NCBI RefSeq assembly: GCF_007830065.1
Contig: NZ_VLKK01000002.1
Location: 1-64,000 of the forward strand
From: Sphingobium wenxiniae
GTDB lineage: Bacteria; Pseudomonadota; Alphaproteobacteria; Sphingomonadales; Sphingomonadaceae
Reading direction: 5' to 3'
DNA length: 64,000 bases
Of this stretch, positions 8,356 through 17,492 are shown piece by piece. The notes beneath the pieces are model-generated. The model did not search any database, was not told the DNA's origin, and was given only the letters and a program-made list of their open reading frames with translations. Each line of letters begins with the position of its first letter. Position 1 is the stretch's first letter. A program made the position numbers and the translations under genes.

Positions 8356-8859
8356 TTACCGGATGAACTGGTTGATATAATCCTCGCCCATGCCATGGTC
8401 GCGATACCACTGGTCGCAATAGCCGAGCAGGCTGAGGCAATTGTCATAGGCGATGGGCTTGTCATTTTCGTCGACCGAGATGAGGCCGCCGTGCATGACG
8501 TAGAGCGCCATCATGGATTCCTTGACGGTGAGGGTATGGATGTCGCCGGTCGGTTCCCAGACGAAGCTGCCCGCCTCCGCGGTCCAGCTATGCTCGGGAT
8601 AATACCAGCTCCCCTCGATCGTGTAGGAGTAAACGGGGCCGTCATGGACGTGGCGGCCCACCACGCCCGGCGTCGGATAGCGCAGCACGTTCACCGTGAC
8701 GCCGCCCGCGACATCGAACATCAGCGGCAGATACCAGTGGCCGGCCGGACGCTGGACCCACTGCGGGCTGTCAGCCTCGGGGATCTTGATAACCACGTCC
8801 TTGGGCAGGTGCAGACCGGCCAGGCCGGTCGGCTTGAAATCCTTCGCAACCTTGTTCAT
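8356..8859 (-). CDS. Cupin protein, 2,4'-dihydroxyacetophenone dioxygenase-like
   Basis: 167 aa single-domain cupin. Motif 1 is GRHVHDGPVYSYTIEG (residues ~67-82) and motif 2 is EAGSFVWEPTGDIHTL (~95-110). They give the HxH...E...H metal site for one Fe(II). Length and motif context resemble cupin dioxygenases that cleave aromatic side chains, such as 2,4'-dihydroxyacetophenone dioxygenase, but homology at this level does not fix the substrate. ATG 8859 has GAGGAG 8-9 bases upstream. It is transcribed divergently from an aldehyde dehydrogenase gene across a 318-base control region. It could alternatively be a non-catalytic cupin. Confidence 0.72.
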   Translation of the reverse strand: MNKVAKDFKPTGLAGLHLPKDVVIKIPEADSPQWVQRPAGHWYLPLMFDVAGGVTVNVLRYPTPGVVGRHVHDGPVYSYTIEGSWYYPEHSWTAEAGSFVWEPTGDIHTLTVKESMMALYVMHGGLISVDENDKPIAYDNCLSLLGYCDQWYRDHGMGEDYINQFIR

Positions 8860-9177
8860 GTGCGTCTCCTCTATCGGCTCCGCTCCTAGCGCCTAGTCTT
8901 CCCGCGCGCGAAGCTCCTTGTGTTCGATCGGGCAACCCTATCACCCATGTGATCGATAACATGCGGGGGCAGGCTCTTCCAAAAGCTGAACTGACCCGTT
9001 CGCCTTGAAATGCGGCCATCATAGGCTGTACCCGATCTTTTTGCCATGGCAGGCGTGGGTAGACGGCAGGTTGTATTTTCCCCGTCCAGCGATATCCCTC
9101 CATCATTCGTGAGAATCTCGGGTCCGCATACCGCCGATACCGGGGCCACATGCCAACAACCAATGGTGAGATGTCCG
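8860..9177. promoter_or_regulatory. Divergent promoter region between cupin and aldehyde dehydrogenase genes
   Basis: 318 bases without a convincing gene. The clearest element is the dyad ATCAC-CCAT-GTGAT at 8940-8953, embedded in CTATCAC...GTGATCGATAAC. This is a plausible binding site for a dimeric regulator controlling both genes. A short frame could extend the dehydrogenase upstream to 9046, but the conserved family start and the ATG at 9178 argue against using it. No -10/-35 pair can be assigned with confidence. Confidence 0.45.
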
Positions 9178-10647
9178 ATGCCTGATTTCCCCACATCGCT
9201 GCTGTATGTCGACGGCAAGCTCCGACCGGCCGAAGGCGGCCGCACCTTCGATGTCGAATCGCCGGTCAACGCCAAGATCGTCGGTCAGGCGGCGGACGCG
9301 ACCGCCAGCGACGTGGATGAGGCAATCGCCGCCGCCCGGCGGGCGTTCGACGACACCGACTGGCCGACCAACCTGCCCAAGCGGATCGAGGCGCTGCGTC
9401 GTTGGCAGAAGGCCATGCAGGACAGCGCGAACGACTGGCGCGACCGTATCATGGCGGAGTCCGGCTGCACGCGCCTCATGTCGCACATGCTCCACCTCGA
9501 CAAGCCCATCGAGATGATCGGATGGACGATAGGCATGGTGGAGCAATTCGAATGGCAGCGCGACCTGGGCGTTGATTCCACCCTGGGCATGCCGAGCCGC
9601 CGTCTCGTGCTGAAGGAAGCGGCCGGGGTCGTCGGCGCGATCACGCCCTGGAACGTGCCGATGCAGATCAATGTCGCCAAGGTGGTGACGGCGCTGGCCG
9701 CGGGCTGCACCGTCATTCTGAAGCCGGCGCCCGACACGCCATGGGCCGCGGCTTTCATGGGCGAGGCCGCTGAAAAGGCCGGGCTGCCCGCCGGCATATT
9801 CAACGTTCTCACCAGCGGCGACAAGGCGGCGCCGGGAGAACAGATCGTTGCCGATCCACGCGTCGACGTGATTTCCTTCACCGGTTCGACCGGCGTGGGC
9901 AAGCGCATCATGGAGGCGGCAGCGCCGACGCTGAAGCGCGTCTTTCTGGAACTGGGCGGCAAGTCGGCGAACATCATCCTCGACGACGCGCAGTTTCCGC
10001 AGGCGCTGGAAGGCGGCGTCGGCGTCTGCTTCCACGCCGGGCAAGGCTGCGCCCTCACGACCCGCCTGCTCGTTCCCCGCTCACGCTATGACGAAGCCGT
10101 CGCCATCCTCAAGGCGATGTTCGAGGCGATGCCCTATGGCGACCCCGATTCGATGGAACAGATCATGGGTCCGCTTGTGTCCAGGGCGCAATATGACCGC
10201 GTTCTGAACTATATCGAAACCGGCAAGCAGGAGGGCGCGCGACTGGTGGCGGGCGGCAGCGCCGCGCTGACCGAAACCGGCGGCTATTATGTCCAGCCCA
10301 CGCTGTTCGCCGATGTCGACAATGGGATGCGGATCGCGCAGGAGGAAATCTTCGGCCCGGTGCTGGTGGTCATTCCCTTCGATGACGACGATGATGCCGT
10401 GCGGATCGCCAATGATTCAAAATATGGCCTCAGCGGCGCGGTGCAGTCCGCCGATCCGCAGCGCGCCCTGTCCGTTGCGAAGCGTATCCGCACCGGCACC
10501 GTCGCCATCAACAAGAGCGCCTATTTCGGCGCCGATGCTCCCTTTGGCGGTTACAAGCAAAGCGGCCTGGGACGCGAAATGGGGCTGGAGGGCTTCGAGG
10601 AGTATCTTCAGACCAAGACGGTGTCCCTCGAAGCGGAACCGGCCTGA
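9178..10647 (+). CDS. NAD(P)+-dependent aldehyde dehydrogenase
   Basis: 489 aa, the normal length of the ALDH superfamily. It oxidises an aldehyde to the acid. Visible features are TPWNVPMQIN and KPAPDTPW (cofactor site), FTGSTGVGKRI (Rossmann turn), FLELGGKSANI with general base Glu ~258, and GQGCALTTR with catalytic Cys ~291. The C-terminal EIFGPVLVVIPF and GGYKQSGLGREMG motifs are complete. The gene is monocistronic: a divergent region lies upstream and a hairpin at 10748 downstream. Proximity to the cupin gene suggests it handles an aldehyde formed in the same route, but the substrate is not readable from the sequence. Confidence 0.92.
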   Translation: MPDFPTSLLYVDGKLRPAEGGRTFDVESPVNAKIVGQAADATASDVDEAIAAARRAFDDTDWPTNLPKRIEALRRWQKAMQDSANDWRDRIMAESGCTRLMSHMLHLDKPIEMIGWTIGMVEQFEWQRDLGVDSTLGMPSRRLVLKEAAGVVGAITPWNVPMQINVAKVVTALAAGCTVILKPAPDTPWAAAFMGEAAEKAGLPAGIFNVLTSGDKAAPGEQIVADPRVDVISFTGSTGVGKRIMEAAAPTLKRVFLELGGKSANIILDDAQFPQALEGGVGVCFHAGQGCALTTRLLVPRSRYDEAVAILKAMFEAMPYGDPDSMEQIMGPLVSRAQYDRVLNYIETGKQEGARLVAGGSAALTETGGYYVQPTLFADVDNGMRIAQEEIFGPVLVVIPFDDDDDAVRIANDSKYGLSGAVQSADPQRALSVAKRIRTGTVAINKSAYFGADAPFGGYKQSGLGREMGLEGFEEYLQTKTVSLEAEPA

Positions 10648-10747
10648 TCGCGCGGGGGGGGAACCCGGACAGCTTCGAGTTCCCCCGCGATGCGATTGAT
10701 GATCTGATCCGGCCCGGCTTGTCCTGATATTCTGATCCAACCGCACC

Positions 10748-10766
10748 AGCCCGCGTCCGGCGGGCT
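10748..10766. terminator. Hairpin between convergent genes
   Basis: Stem AGCCCGC / GCGGGCT with a five-base loop lies between the ends of the aldehyde dehydrogenase and epoxide hydrolase genes, which converge here. It could end transcripts from both sides. No strong U-tract is present. Confidence 0.45.
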
Positions 10767-10800
10767 GTAAGGCCGACGATCTGCACCGAGCCGTTTAAGT

Positions 10801-11952
10801 TCAGGAAACCGGCCAGACCTTATTTGCCCACGCCGCGACATCGGCGGCGAACAGGTCGGGCTTTTCCATGGCGGCGAAATGGCCGCCGCCTGGCATATCG
10901 GTCCAATGCATCAGGTCGCTGGCGACGAGTTCCACCCGGCTGCGCGGCGGAACAGGCAGCAGCGCGTCGCCGGGGAAGGCCGCTATGCCCAGCGGCACGT
11001 TGCACTTGCTGCCCGCCGGAAGATCCAGCCGACCTTCCCGGGCCAGGCCGTTATAGTACAGAATCGCGCTTTCGAAGCTGCCCGTCATCACATACAGCAT
11101 GATGTTGGTGACGAGGTGATCGAGACCGAAGACCGATTCCAGATCGCCTTCCGACAGATCCGCCCAGTCATGGAAGCGTTCCAATATCCACGCTGCCTGC
11201 CCGAGGGGATTGCCGGCCCCCAGATAGATCAGCGACATGGGCTTCATCATCTGCACCATGCTGTATCCGCTCAGCATCTGGTAGGCGAGCATCGACTTTT
11301 GCGCCCACGCCTTTTCCGCGTCATTCTGCGGCGGCAGTTCGGAGCGGAGCGCCACCATGTTGAGGTGGATGCCGCGCACCGCCGCGCTATGATTGAGGCC
11401 GAGATTGGCGGTCACGACGCTGCCCCAATCGCCGCCCTGCGCCAGATAAGCGGGATAGCCGAGCACCTGCGTCATCAGCTTGTCCCACAGGGCGGCGGTT
11501 GCCTTCGGCCCCATCGGCTGGGCGGGCTTGCCGCTGAAGGCATAGCCGGGCAGGCTGGGCATCACCAGATCGAACGCATCGGACGCCCGGCCGCCATGGC
11601 GCGACGGGAATGCCAGCTTTTCGATCACGTCCCAGAATTCATAATGGGAACCAGGCCAGCCATGCGTCATCAGCAGCGGCCGGTTCCCTTCCCCCTCGCC
11701 CTTCACATGGATGAAATGGATCGGCAGGCCGTCCACCTCCGCGATGAACTGGGGATAAAGGTTGAGCGAGGCCATGCCCGCCCGCCAGTCGTAGCCATCG
11801 ATCCAATAGTCGCGGAAGCGCAGCAGAAAATCGCGGTCGCAGCCGATCGTCCAGCCCGCTCCTTCGGGAGCGGCCGGCACCATGCTGTCCGCCAGACGCC
11901 GCCTGAGCGCATCGATTTCCGTTTCCGTCCACGTCACGCTGAAAGGCTTCAT
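10801..11952 (-). CDS. Epoxide hydrolase of the EHN-domain family
   Basis: 383 aa. The N-terminal EHN domain (~1-105) is followed by an alpha/beta-hydrolase fold. HGWPGS (~98-103) provides the oxyanion-hole HGxP motif, GGDWGS carries the nucleophilic Asp at ~175, and GGHFAAME near the C-terminus supplies the catalytic His. This architecture is that of microsomal/juvenile-hormone-type epoxide hydrolases, which open epoxides to trans-diols. In a catabolic island it could detoxify epoxides made by the P450 or oxygenases nearby. It is divergent from the crotonase gene at 12135 across 182 bases. Confidence 0.9.
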   Translation of the reverse strand: MKPFSVTWTETEIDALRRRLADSMVPAAPEGAGWTIGCDRDFLLRFRDYWIDGYDWRAGMASLNLYPQFIAEVDGLPIHFIHVKGEGEGNRPLLMTHGWPGSHYEFWDVIEKLAFPSRHGGRASDAFDLVMPSLPGYAFSGKPAQPMGPKATAALWDKLMTQVLGYPAYLAQGGDWGSVVTANLGLNHSAAVRGIHLNMVALRSELPPQNDAEKAWAQKSMLAYQMLSGYSMVQMMKPMSLIYLGAGNPLGQAAWILERFHDWADLSEGDLESVFGLDHLVTNIMLYVMTGSFESAILYYNGLAREGRLDLPAGSKCNVPLGIAAFPGDALLPVPPRSRVELVASDLMHWTDMPGGGHFAAMEKPDLFAADVAAWANKVWPVS

Positions 11953-12134
11953 GCCACTCTCTCCCTTAAGGCCGGCCGGGCGTTATTGCCTTATAGTGCG
12001 ATGCGCAGCAAGATGATCGACCATAACCCTATTTCAACATCCATGCGATGCCTGCCATCGACTCCATGCTGTTCCCATCCCTGCTCTTGCGCTCGCAAAG
12101 CGCATGGCCCCATTGGATGGAGGAGGAAGAAGCC

Positions 12135-12902
12135 ATGCAGACAAGTACAACCGTTTTGCTTGCCGTCGACGGGCCGGTCGCGACGGTCACGCTCAATCGG
12201 CCCGAAGCGCTCAACGCGCTGTCCGGGGAATTGACCGCGCGGCTGGCCGGCGTGTTCAACGCGCTTCAGGCGATGAAAGACGTCAAGGTCGCCATCCTGA
12301 CCGGCGCCGGGCGTGCTTTTTGCGCTGGCATGGACCTTAAGGAACTGGCCAGCGGCGAAGCCGGACTCCAGGCGCCGGACGAGGTGCGCGGCGCAGGCCA
12401 CAACCGGTTCGGCATGGCCGTCTTCGATCGTCCGGTCATAGGCGCGATCAATGGCGCCGCGATCACGGGCGGGCTGGAACTGGCGATGTGCTGCGACATG
12501 CGCATCGCATCCGCTACCGCGCGCTTTGCCGACACGCATGCGCGCGTGGGCGTCATTCCCGGAGGCAGCATGTCGGCGTTGCTGCCGCGCCTGATCGGAC
12601 TTGGCCGGGCGAAGGAAATGTCGCTCACCGGCAAGATGATCGATGCCGCCACCGCCGACCGCTGGGGCCTCGTCAACCGCGTGGTGGAGCCGGACGAGCT
12701 GATGTCCGCGAGCATGGCGCTGGCGCAGGAGATCGCCGCTGTCGACGGCGATACGCTGCGCACCTATAATCACCTGATCAGCGAGAATTTCGGCATGAGC
12801 TTCGCCGATGCCCTCGACAATGAACATATCCGGTCGCGCGACGCCAATCAGCGTTTCGAGCGTGGACGGGTTGACGTCGCCTCACTCACCCGGCCGCGCT
12901 GA
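12135..12902 (+). CDS. Crotonase-family protein (enoyl-CoA hydratase/isomerase type)
   Basis: 255 aa from ATG 12135, which has a strong AGGAGGAAG site; earlier in-frame starts lack one. GAGRAFCAGMDLKEL (oxyanion-hole segment) and GAAITGGLELAMCCDMRIAS (CoA/active site) are clear. The first catalytic Glu (GGLE) is retained. The second, normally in FGxPE, is replaced: the aligned stretch reads FADTHARVG, with His where Glu is expected. It may therefore act as an isomerase, hydrolase or lyase and not as a standard hydratase. A 31-base gap separates it from the downstream multifunctional beta-oxidation gene, so the two form an operon. Confidence 0.88.
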   Translation: MQTSTTVLLAVDGPVATVTLNRPEALNALSGELTARLAGVFNALQAMKDVKVAILTGAGRAFCAGMDLKELASGEAGLQAPDEVRGAGHNRFGMAVFDRPVIGAINGAAITGGLELAMCCDMRIASATARFADTHARVGVIPGGSMSALLPRLIGLGRAKEMSLTGKMIDAATADRWGLVNRVVEPDELMSASMALAQEIAAVDGDTLRTYNHLISENFGMSFADALDNEHIRSRDANQRFERGRVDVASLTRPR

Positions 12903-12933
12903 TGCTGCGCCGACACATGCATGGAGAGATTGA

Positions 12934-14982
12934 ATGACTGCCATAAACGAAGGTACTGACCTGACCGTCGAGGACGGCGTCGCCGTCGTCACGCTGGACT
13001 TCCCGCCCGTCAACGCCATGTCGCCCGCCTTGATGGACGGGCTGTACGATGCGCTGACCGCTTCGCTCGACGATCCGGCGGTCAAGGCTATCGTCCTCAT
13101 CTGCGCCGGCCGCACGTTCATCGCCGGCGCCGACCTCAAGTCGGTCGGCAAGGTCGAGCCGAAGGTCGATTTCTTCGGGTTGCAGGACGCCATCGAAAAT
13201 TCGCCCAAGCCGACGATCGCGGCGCTGCATGGCACGCCGCTCGGCGGCGGGCTGGAGACGGCGATGACGCTCCATTACCGCATCGCGACCCCGAGCACCC
13301 GCATGGGACTGCCCGAGGTGAAGCTGGGCCTGCTCCCCGGCGGCGGCGGCACCCAGCGCATGCCGCGCATCGTCGGCGCGGAGGCGGCGCTCGACCTGTT
13401 GCTCACCGGACGTCAGGTTCCCGCGAAGGAAGCGCTGGCGATCGGCCTTGTCGACCGGATTGCGAGCGGTGAGGATACGCTGCGCGCCGATGCGGTCGCC
13501 TTCGCGCGCGAACTGATCGCAAGCGGGAAACCGCCGCAGCGCATCCGCGACATCGAGGAAAAGGTCGCCGCCGACCGCGCCGATCCGGGCCTGATGGACC
13601 GTCTGCGGGAAAAATGGGCGAAGGCGATGAAGGGCCTGGCCGCCCCGCAGGCGATCTTCCGCTGCGTCGCCGCCGCCGTGAAAGGCCCGTGGGAGGCAGG
13701 CATCGCCGTCGAACGCAGCGAGTTCGGCCCCCTGCTCAACGGCGCACAATCCGCCGCGCTGCGCCATATCTTCATGGCTGAACGCGCCGCGGCCAAGATT
13801 CCGGGCCTGCCCAAGGATCTGGCGCTGCGCCCGATCAGAACGGTGGCCGTCATCGGCGGCGGCACCATGGGCAGCGGCATCGCAACCGCCTTCCTCGACG
13901 CGGGCTTCCCCGTCACCATGATCGAGATGAACCAGGACGCGCTCGATCGCGGCGCCGCAGCCGTGAAGGGCGTGTTCACCTCGCGCGCCGAACGCGGCAA
14001 GCTGACGCAGGACAAGGCGGACGCACGGATCGCCGCCCTTTCGACCGCGCTCGATCTGTCCGCCGCCGCCGATGCCGATCTGGTGGTGGAGGCAGTGTTC
14101 GAGAATCTCGACGTGAAGAAGGATCTGTTCGCGAAGCTGAGCGCCGTCGCGCGGCCGGATGCGATCCTCGCCACCAACACCAGCTTCCTGGACGTGAACG
14201 CGATTGCGGCGAGCGCGACCCATCCCGAGCGCGTGCTCGGCCTCCACTTCTTTTCGCCTGCGCATGTCATGCGCCTGCTTGAGATTGTGCGCGGCGAGAA
14301 GACGGAGGACGCCGTCCTCGCAACCGCGATGGACCTCGGCAAGAAGCTCGGCAAGATCGCGGTCGTCTCCGGCGTCTGTCCCGGTTTCATCGGCAACCGC
14401 ATTCTCTCCGAGCGGCAGGCCCAGGCCAACGCCATGCTGGCCGAAGGCGTCCTGCCGTGGGACATCGACTCCGCCCTGGTCGATTTCGGCTTTCCCATGG
14501 GGCCGTTCCAGATGTTCGACCTGGCGGGCCTCGACATCGGCGAGAGCGACCGCGATCCCGTGCGGAAGGCATTGGCCTCGGCGGGCCGCAAGGGGCAGAA
14601 GACCGGCTCGGGCTATTACGACTATTCAGGCGGACGACAGGGCAAGCCCGACCCGGCGACGCTCGACATCATCACGCAAGTCACCGGCGCCACGCCGGGT
14701 TCCAAGACGATCAGCCCCGAGGACATTCTCGCCCGCCTTCTCTACCCCATGATCAACGAGGGCGCGAAGATCCTGGAGGAAGGCATCGCCTTCCGCGCGT
14801 CAGACATCGATATGGTCTGGATCACCGGCTATGGCTGGCCCAGCCACAAGGGCGGCCCCATGTTCTATGCCGACCAGATCGGGCTGCCGAAGGTCGTCGA
14901 GGCGCTGCGCGCAATGCCGGGCATCACCCTGTCGCCGCTTCTCGAAAAGCGCGCGGCGGAAGGCGGCAAGTTCAACGGCTGA
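12934..14982 (+). CDS. Bifunctional enoyl-CoA hydratase / 3-hydroxyacyl-CoA dehydrogenase
   Basis: 682 aa FadB/FadJ-like fusion. The N-terminal crotonase (~1-190) has GTPLGGGLETAMT and MGLPEVKLGLLPGGGGTQR with both catalytic Glu residues. A linker leads to the 3-hydroxyacyl-CoA dehydrogenase with VAVIGGGTMGSGIATAF (NAD site, ~301-317), TNTSFLDV, and GLHFFSPAHVMRLLEIV with the catalytic His. The C-terminal repeat domain is complete. It performs hydration and NAD+-linked oxidation of acyl-CoA intermediates. It follows a crotonase gene and ends in front of a strong terminator. The substrate could be straight-chain or a ring-derived CoA ester. Confidence 0.94.
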   Translation: MTAINEGTDLTVEDGVAVVTLDFPPVNAMSPALMDGLYDALTASLDDPAVKAIVLICAGRTFIAGADLKSVGKVEPKVDFFGLQDAIENSPKPTIAALHGTPLGGGLETAMTLHYRIATPSTRMGLPEVKLGLLPGGGGTQRMPRIVGAEAALDLLLTGRQVPAKEALAIGLVDRIASGEDTLRADAVAFARELIASGKPPQRIRDIEEKVAADRADPGLMDRLREKWAKAMKGLAAPQAIFRCVAAAVKGPWEAGIAVERSEFGPLLNGAQSAALRHIFMAERAAAKIPGLPKDLALRPIRTVAVIGGGTMGSGIATAFLDAGFPVTMIEMNQDALDRGAAAVKGVFTSRAERGKLTQDKADARIAALSTALDLSAAADADLVVEAVFENLDVKKDLFAKLSAVARPDAILATNTSFLDVNAIAASATHPERVLGLHFFSPAHVMRLLEIVRGEKTEDAVLATAMDLGKKLGKIAVVSGVCPGFIGNRILSERQAQANAMLAEGVLPWDIDSALVDFGFPMGPFQMFDLAGLDIGESDRDPVRKALASAGRKGQKTGSGYYDYSGGRQGKPDPATLDIITQVTGATPGSKTISPEDILARLLYPMINEGAKILEEGIAFRASDIDMVWITGYGWPSHKGGPMFYADQIGLPKVVEALRAMPGITLSPLLEKRAAEGGKFNG

Positions 14983-15005
14983 ACGCCGGATTTCGCTGTC
15001 ATGGA

Positions 15006-15040
15006 AAAGGGCGTCACGCCAGTTTAGCGTGACGCCCTTT
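15006..15040. terminator. Strong bidirectional hairpin terminator
   Basis: A perfect 14-base stem (AAAGGGCGTCACGC and its reverse complement) encloses a seven-base loop. It lies exactly between two convergent genes. The A/T bases at the stem ends give a short U-run in either direction. This is the clearest terminator in the window. Confidence 0.85.
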
Positions 15041-15060
15041 CCCTATCCTGCCGGTCGTTA

Positions 15061-16461
15061 TCAAACCGCGGCGTTGATGATCGTCGGCTGCGTGAATTCC
15101 TTCAGCCCCTCCAGGCCCTGCTGCCGCCCGATGCCCGAAAATTTCGCGCCTCCCATCGGCACGTCGAAGGGCAGGTCCAAATGCTTGTTGACCCAGACGG
15201 TGCCGCTCTCGATACGCGACGCGACGTCGATGCCGCGCTCGACATCGCCGGTCCACACGCTGCCGCCCAGCCCATAGTCGCTGGCATTGATGCGCGCGAT
15301 GGCTTCGTCGAGATCGTCATAGGCCTGCACCGGCAGGACGGGACCGAACTGTTCCTCCTGCACCAGCCGCGATTCCTCGGGCAGGTCGCGCACGATGGTC
15401 GGCTCGATGAAATAACCGCCCCCTTCCGGCGCGCCGCCCCCCGCGATAATGGTGCCGTTCGCACGCGCATCCGCGATCAGGTCGAGCAGCTTTTCATACT
15501 GCGCCTTGTTGTTGATCGGGCCCATGGTCGTGCCCTGGTGCAGACCGTCGCCGACCACCGCTTCCGCCGCCAGCCTCGTCAATGCGGCGCACAGCGGCTC
15601 CATCATCGCGCGCGGCGCATAGACGCGCTTGATGGCCAGACAGATCTGGCCGGCGTTCTTGGTCGCGCCATGGAAGATGTGCGGCGCCACCGCTTCCACG
15701 CTCGCATCGTCGAGGATCAGGGCGGCGTCATTGCCGCCCAGTTCCAGCGAGAAGCGCTTCAACGTGTCGACCGTGCTCGCCAGCACTTTCTGCCCCGTCG
15801 CGGTGGAACCTGTGAAACTGACGAAGTTGATGCCGGGATGGCTGCTCAGCACCTTGCCCAGATCGTTCTGATCGACGATCGTCTGGAGGACGCCGGGCGG
15901 CAATATCTCCGCCGCCAGTTCGCCGAACAGCAACGTGGTCAGCGGCGTGGTCGGCGCGGGCTTGGCGATCACCGTGTTGCCGGTGATGAGCGCCGGGCCG
16001 ATCTTGAGCGCCAGCATCAGCATCGGGTAGTTCCAGGGCATGATCGCCGCGACCACGCCGAGCGGCTGCCGCTTCTCGATGATGCGGGAACCGCCGTCGT
16101 CGCGCAGCGTCTCGGGCGTCAGTTCCTGCGCGGCGAAATAGCGCAGTCCGGCGATGGCGCCGATCATTTCCCCCGTCGCTTCCTTGATCGTCTTGCCCTG
16201 TTCCTCCGTCAGCAGGCGGGCAAATTCGTCGCGCCGGGCCTCCAGCGCATCGGCCAGCGCTTCCACCGCGCTACGCCGCGCCGCATAGCCGGCCGATGCC
16301 CAGCCGGGGAAGGCCCGCCGCGCCGCCGCTATGGCCTGCTCAAGCTGATCGGCATCGGCGCGGGGGGCGCTGCACAGCGGCTTGCCCGTCGCCGGATTGA
16401 CGACCTCCAGCCTGTCCGCGCCGTCGACCAGATGGCCGTCAATCAAAAGCTGAAACGTCAT
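15061..16461 (-). CDS. NAD(P)+-dependent aldehyde (succinate-semialdehyde-type) dehydrogenase
   Basis: 466 aa from ATG 16461, which has a GCGAGG site; two upstream in-frame starts are possible but add non-conserved residues. ALDH motifs are complete: MPWNYPMLM, FTGSTATGQKV, LELGGNDAALI (Glu general base), NAGQICLAIKR (catalytic Cys), EEQFGPVLPV and GGAKFSGIGRQQG. The compact length and MPWNYP signature are closer to the succinate-semialdehyde/aromatic-aldehyde branch than to the enzyme at 9178. It is divergent from the FadR-like regulator at 16659, which is a natural candidate for its control. Confidence 0.92.
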   Translation of the reverse strand: MTFQLLIDGHLVDGADRLEVVNPATGKPLCSAPRADADQLEQAIAAARRAFPGWASAGYAARRSAVEALADALEARRDEFARLLTEEQGKTIKEATGEMIGAIAGLRYFAAQELTPETLRDDGGSRIIEKRQPLGVVAAIMPWNYPMLMLALKIGPALITGNTVIAKPAPTTPLTTLLFGELAAEILPPGVLQTIVDQNDLGKVLSSHPGINFVSFTGSTATGQKVLASTVDTLKRFSLELGGNDAALILDDASVEAVAPHIFHGATKNAGQICLAIKRVYAPRAMMEPLCAALTRLAAEAVVGDGLHQGTTMGPINNKAQYEKLLDLIADARANGTIIAGGGAPEGGGYFIEPTIVRDLPEESRLVQEEQFGPVLPVQAYDDLDEAIARINASDYGLGGSVWTGDVERGIDVASRIESGTVWVNKHLDLPFDVPMGGAKFSGIGRQQGLEGLKEFTQPTIINAAV

Positions 16462-16658
16462 AGTGCAGAACCTCGCCTGAATCATCGGTCGCCGTAATCG
16501 ATATATGGGCGCGCACGGGCCGATGGCCAAGACATTCGGCACTTCCAGTCGAACAGTATCACAACCTTGGCGCCGTCCGGGGCGCCCGCGCGCCTGAAAC
16601 GCTGTAACTAGATAACCACTTGTGGGGCGGAGCAGCGCCTTCTAGACATGACGGGATT

Positions 16659-17414
16659 ATGGCTGACCCTCGCGAGACAGAGAAACGATCCCCCAGGAGC
16701 CGGGCCGCGGCGGGGCTGCGCAAATTGTCGCTGGCGGCGGCGGACGGCGACTTTCTGGGTTCGGAGACGGAACTGCTGCAACTGCTGGGCGTCAGCCGCC
16801 CGACCTTCCGCCAGGCGGCTCGCCTCGTCGCGCATGACCAGCTTGTCGAGATTCGCATGGGGCCGCATGGCGGCTGCTACGCCCGGCGTCCCAACGGCGA
16901 CAGCGTGGTTCGTTCCGCAGCGATGTTCCTTCACCTCAGGCACGCCACGCTGCTCGATGCGCTGCGCATATCGTGCGAGCTGGACTGCTTTTCCGCGGTT
17001 CTCGCCTGCGAGAATCGCAGCGCGCCTGCGCGCGGAGCGCTGGAGACCCTGGTGAAGGCGCTGGAAACCGCCCCGGACGTGGGAGGCGAGCCGGATGATT
17101 GCACCGAGCGGCAGTTCGGGGCGCTGATGGCGCTGATGGCCGACAACCCTATCGTTACGTTGATGCACGACGTTGTCGCCCGCTTCCTCGCGACCGATCC
17201 CGCCTCCGTCGCGCTCAAGGGAACACCGCCGATGGTGCGGGCGCGCCGGGGAGCGATAGCGCGTCAAGGCCGTGCGATTCTTGCGGGCGACGCGGATATG
17301 GCAAGCGCGATCATCCGGCAGCAGTTCGAGGCTTATTCCGCCTTGATCCCGGTTCACAGCCTCGAACGGCGTCTTGCGCTGGAACCATTGTCGGTGGCGG
17401 CGTCATCACGCTGA
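16659..17414 (+). CDS. FadR-subfamily GntR transcriptional regulator
   Basis: 251 aa. The N-terminal winged helix includes LGSETELLQLLGVSRPTFRQAARLV, split here by its turn, and the wing MGPHGGCYARRP. A helical FCD-like ligand domain follows. Binding of acyl-CoA or an organic acid is typical for the family. It begins 198 bases from the divergent aldehyde dehydrogenase and precedes the DUF35/thiolase-like pair by 78 bases, so it may regulate either. A GTG at 16620 is an alternative start. Ribosome-site support is weak for both. Confidence 0.82.
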   Translation: MADPRETEKRSPRSRAAAGLRKLSLAAADGDFLGSETELLQLLGVSRPTFRQAARLVAHDQLVEIRMGPHGGCYARRPNGDSVVRSAAMFLHLRHATLLDALRISCELDCFSAVLACENRSAPARGALETLVKALETAPDVGGEPDDCTERQFGALMALMADNPIVTLMHDVVARFLATDPASVALKGTPPMVRARRGAIARQGRAILAGDADMASAIIRQQFEAYSALIPVHSLERRLALEPLSVAASSR

Positions 17415-17492
17415 TGCTGGATCGCCCCGGGATGCATCGCATGTCGACAAAAGCGGACGATGCCTTGTAGGTATCTGGAAAAGAGACAGGAG

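Noticed and set aside
10879-12234. 451-codon plus-strand open frame opposite the epoxide hydrolase
   Set aside because: The minus strand carries the full epoxide hydrolase; no family motif in the plus frame.
12886-14265. Minus-strand frame opposite the FadB-like fusion
   Set aside because: All catalytic motifs are on the plus strand.
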